A stretch of 7,733 nt of DNA from JAPUDQ01 sp964538665 (GTDB lineage Bacteria > Patescibacteriota > Saccharimonadia > Saccharimonadales > Saccharimonadaceae): the NCBI GenBank assembly GCA_964538665.1, contig CAZIEB010000028.1, forward strand, positions 1-7,733, read 5' to 3'. A program made the translations under genes and the position numbers. The notes below the pieces were generated by a model. It was not told where the DNA came from. It was given only the letters and a program-made list of their open reading frames with translations, and searched no databases. Within the stretch, counting starts at the first letter, position 1. The number at the start of each line of letters is the position of its first letter. Positions 6,224-7,733 of this stretch are shown here, piece by piece.

Positions 6224-7467
6224 CAAATTTGTGTTCGGCCACCCATGTAGGGCTGCAGCGCTTCTGGAATACGCAGGGTGCCGTCTGGATTTTGATAGTG
6301 CTCAAGTAGCACCACCAGCGAACGCGCCAAACTGACAGCGGTACCATTGAGAGAATGAGCAATGTCCATCGATCCGTCCTTGCGACGCAATCGGATATTG
6401 AGACTACGTGTCTGGAAATCAGTACAGTTGCTACAGCTTGTCAGCTCGCGATATTTTTGGTCTACAGGTGACCAGTACTCGATATCAAATTTTTTCGCTG
6501 CCGGAGCGCCCAAATCGCCCGCAGCGATATTGATAACGTGATATGGTATGCCAAGTATCTGCCAGATTTCTTCTTCAAGCGCTAAGATTTCTTCGTGCAT
6601 TCGACCAGAATCTTCTGGAGTGGTAAATGCATACATCTCAAGCTTGTTAAACTGATGTACGCGAAATAGCCCTCGCGTATGCTTGCCATATGTGCCTGCT
6701 TCTCGGCGATAACATGGGCTATAGCCGACGTATCGCAACGGCAGCTGGTCTTCAGCAAGTATTTCATCCGCGTGATACCCAGTCAGTGGCGCTTCTGCGG
6801 TGCCGATGAGCGACAGGTCTTCACCTTCGACAAAATACTCATTGCCATTGTCATCGCCCTTGGGCGCAAATCCGGCTCCTTCGGCAACGCGACTATTAAC
6901 CATGTGTGGAACTGTCAAATACGTAAATCCTTTTTTTGTCACAAAGTCGAGTGCAAACTGCGTGATAGCATTTTCGAGCAATGCAAGGTCACCCTTGAGA
7001 TAATAAAACTTTGCGCCGGCAACTTTTGCGCCTCGTTCAAAATCAACCCAATCTCGAGCGGTCGCAAAATCTAGATGGTCTTTTGCGCCAGACGTCTGCT
7101 CGCCAACCTGCTTGATTTCGACACTATCTTCTTCGCCGCCAAGTGGCACATCATCAAATATGATGTTTGGTACTGCTCGTAACAACGCTTGGAATGTATC
7201 ATTGGTGTCATTGTAACTTTTTTCACGCTTCGCGAGCTCAACTTTGAGTGCCTTTCCCTCATCAATTGTCGCCCGGTCTGGAGCCCCGCCTTTCATGCTG
7301 GCTGCATTTTCATTGCGTTTTGTTCTAAGTTCATCAAGTTGCTGCTGCAACGCACGGCGCTCCTCATCAAGCTCGAGTAGTTTTTGTATATCTACATCGT
7401 AGCCTTTGTGCTTGCTCGACTCTTGAACACGCTCCGCATTCTCACGGATATATCGAATATCTAACAT
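6223..7467 (-). CDS. serS: Seryl-tRNA synthetase
   Basis: Class II aminoacyl-tRNA synthetase charging tRNA-Ser (and tRNA-Sec where present) in the cytoplasm. Its 414 residues are close to the usual 420-430. The N-terminus MLDIRYIREN is typical, followed by a long antiparallel coiled coil at about 28-100 (LELDEERRALQQQLDELRTK, then KALKVELAKREKSYNDT) that grips the long arm of tRNA-Ser. The catalytic domain has the Ser-binding TAE (223-225), motif 2 (CYRREAG, 252-258, then GLFRVHQFNKLEMYAF, 266-281) and motif 3 (LNGTAVSLARSLVVLLE, 373-389, with Arg382), then IPEALQPYMGG (400-410). All key residues appear intact. The start at 7467 is the family start. A -10 box ends 8 bases before the ATG and no Shine-Dalgarno sequence is seen, so the mRNA may be almost leaderless. 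pyrD follows with a one-base overlap. Confidence 0.98.
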   Translation of the reverse strand: MLDIRYIRENAERVQESSKHKGYDVDIQKLLELDEERRALQQQLDELRTKRNENAASMKGGAPDRATIDEGKALKVELAKREKSYNDTNDTFQALLRAVPNIIFDDVPLGGEEDSVEIKQVGEQTSGAKDHLDFATARDWVDFERGAKVAGAKFYYLKGDLALLENAITQFALDFVTKKGFTYLTVPHMVNSRVAEGAGFAPKGDDNGNEYFVEGEDLSLIGTAEAPLTGYHADEILAEDQLPLRYVGYSPCYRREAGTYGKHTRGLFRVHQFNKLEMYAFTTPEDSGRMHEEILALEEEIWQILGIPYHVINIAAGDLGAPAAKKFDIEYWSPVDQKYRELTSCSNCTDFQTRSLNIRLRRKDGSMDIAHSLNGTAVSLARSLVVLLEHYQNPDGTLRIPEALQPYMGGRTQI

Positions 7468-7475
7468 ATATCTCT

Positions 7476-7504
7476 ACTATACTACTCTGTACGCAAGGCG
7501 TCGA
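7476..7504 (-). promoter_or_regulatory. Predicted sigma70-type promoter of serS
   Basis: On the minus strand, -10 TATAGT (7476-7481) directly follows the TAG stop of the permease gene (7482-7484). A weak -35 TCGACG (7499-7504, 4 of 6) lies 17 bases upstream inside that gene. Transcription would start near 7469, about 2 bases before the serS ATG. No T-box or other leader can fit in this space. The weak -35 limits confidence. Confidence 0.5.
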
Positions 7505-7733
7505 TAGGGTCGAGCTTGGCGGCTTTTCGGGCCGGGAACCAGCCTGCGACCATCGCCAAAACCATCAGTGCGATTACTAAGCCAACAATCGGAAGTGGCT
7601 CAAATATGAGAATACGATTTTCCCCAATCGTAAGCAGCTCAGACAGCCATGGATTGAGCGCCGTTCCGACGGCCCACGCCAGCAGCGCCCCGACCGTACC
7701 GCCAAGCGCGCCGATCCATGCTGCTTCATACTG
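7482..7733 (-). CDS. FtsX/MacB-type ABC transporter permease (C-terminal end, cut by window edge)
   Basis: Membrane subunit of a type VII (MacB/LolC/FtsX-like) ABC transporter; such systems move lipoproteins, peptides or drugs, or transmit force in the envelope. I translated 83 residues ending DPIDALRTE at the TAG at 7482-7484. The fragment holds two hydrophobic segments, at about residues 5-25 (AWIGALGGTVGALLAWAVG) and 48-68 (PLPIVGLVIALMVLAMVAGW), followed by the family's typical end FPARKAAKLDPIDALRTE. That matches the last two transmembrane helices of the FtsX domain. The partner ATPase would be expected beyond the right edge. The substrate cannot be told from this part. The serS promoter overlaps its 3' end. 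Confidence 0.9.
   Translation of the reverse strand, partial: QYEAAWIGALGGTVGALLAWAVGTALNPWLSELLTIGENRILIFEPLPIVGLVIALMVLAMVAGWFPARKAAKLDPIDALRTE

Noticed and set aside
5090..6226. pyrD start at TTG 6226
   Set aside because: The ATG one codon downstream forms the usual TGATG stop-start overlap with serS and is a stronger start codon; the TTG would add only one residue.
6679..7074. A 131-codon plus-strand frame opposite serS
   Set aside because: It is antisense to the serS catalytic domain with intact TAE and motif 2; no promoter or ribosome binding site supports it.
7478..7483. TATACT on the plus strand overlapping the serS -10
   Set aside because: The region is nearly symmetric (TAGTATAG), so a plus-strand box arises automatically; no plus-strand gene follows it.
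1..7733. Tandem repeats, CRISPR-like arrays, tRNA genes, insertion sequences or phage genes
   Set aside because: Reading both strands, I found no regularly spaced repeats, no cloverleaf-like segment in the short gaps, and no transposase, integrase or phage-like protein.

Overview
The window fits a compact bacterial genome, most likely a member of the Candidate Phyla Radiation (Patescibacteria) and possibly Saccharibacteria (TM7). This placement is inferred from several traits: very tight packing, small intergenic gaps, a quinone-type PyrD with an unusual active-site Cys, a MurD with a GTKGKGTT P-loop, and a SecA with a basic tail in place of the zinc-binding tail. No 16S or other phylogenetic marker is present to prove it. 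The standard code is consistent with the sequence: TGA ends serS, and the other complete genes end in TAA or TAG.

Every gene lies on the minus strand, so in transcription order the window reads from right to left. (1) The C-terminal 83 residues of an FtsX/MacB-type ABC transporter permease (7482-7733, cut by the window edge). (2) serS, seryl-tRNA synthetase (6223-7467). (3) pyrD, quinone-type dihydroorotate dehydrogenase (5090-6223), whose ATG shares one base with the serS stop. (4) hpf/raiA, a short ribosome hibernation factor (4641-5030). (5) secA, the preprotein translocase ATPase (1943-4558). (6) An M16 (pitrilysin/insulinase) zinc peptidase (659-1942), starting directly after the secA stop. 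(7) The N-terminal 208 residues of murD (1-626, cut by the window edge). No stretch over 100 bases lacks a gene. No tRNA, rRNA, CRISPR array, insertion sequence or prophage feature was seen.

Four sigma70-like promoters can be read by eye: before serS, hpf, secA and murD. Each has TATACT or TATAGT as -10, and three of the four sit on or next to the stop codon of the preceding gene. They suggest the transcription units serS-pyrD, hpf, secA-M16 (with possible read-through into murD) and murD onward. The serS and murD promoters lie so close to their ATGs that their mRNAs are predicted to be leaderless or nearly so. hpf and secA have leaders of roughly 30-40 nt; hpf has a strong Shine-Dalgarno sequence and secA a weak one.

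The functions are housekeeping: translation (SerS), ribosome storage (HPF), pyrimidine synthesis (PyrD), protein export (SecA), proteolysis (M16), peptidoglycan precursor synthesis (MurD) and envelope transport (ABC permease). I see no clear undescribed system. The points most worth checking are the predicted leaderless mRNAs, the class-1-like catalytic Cys in a class-2 PyrD, the altered MurD P-loop, the SecA tail, and the seamless secA-M16 junction.
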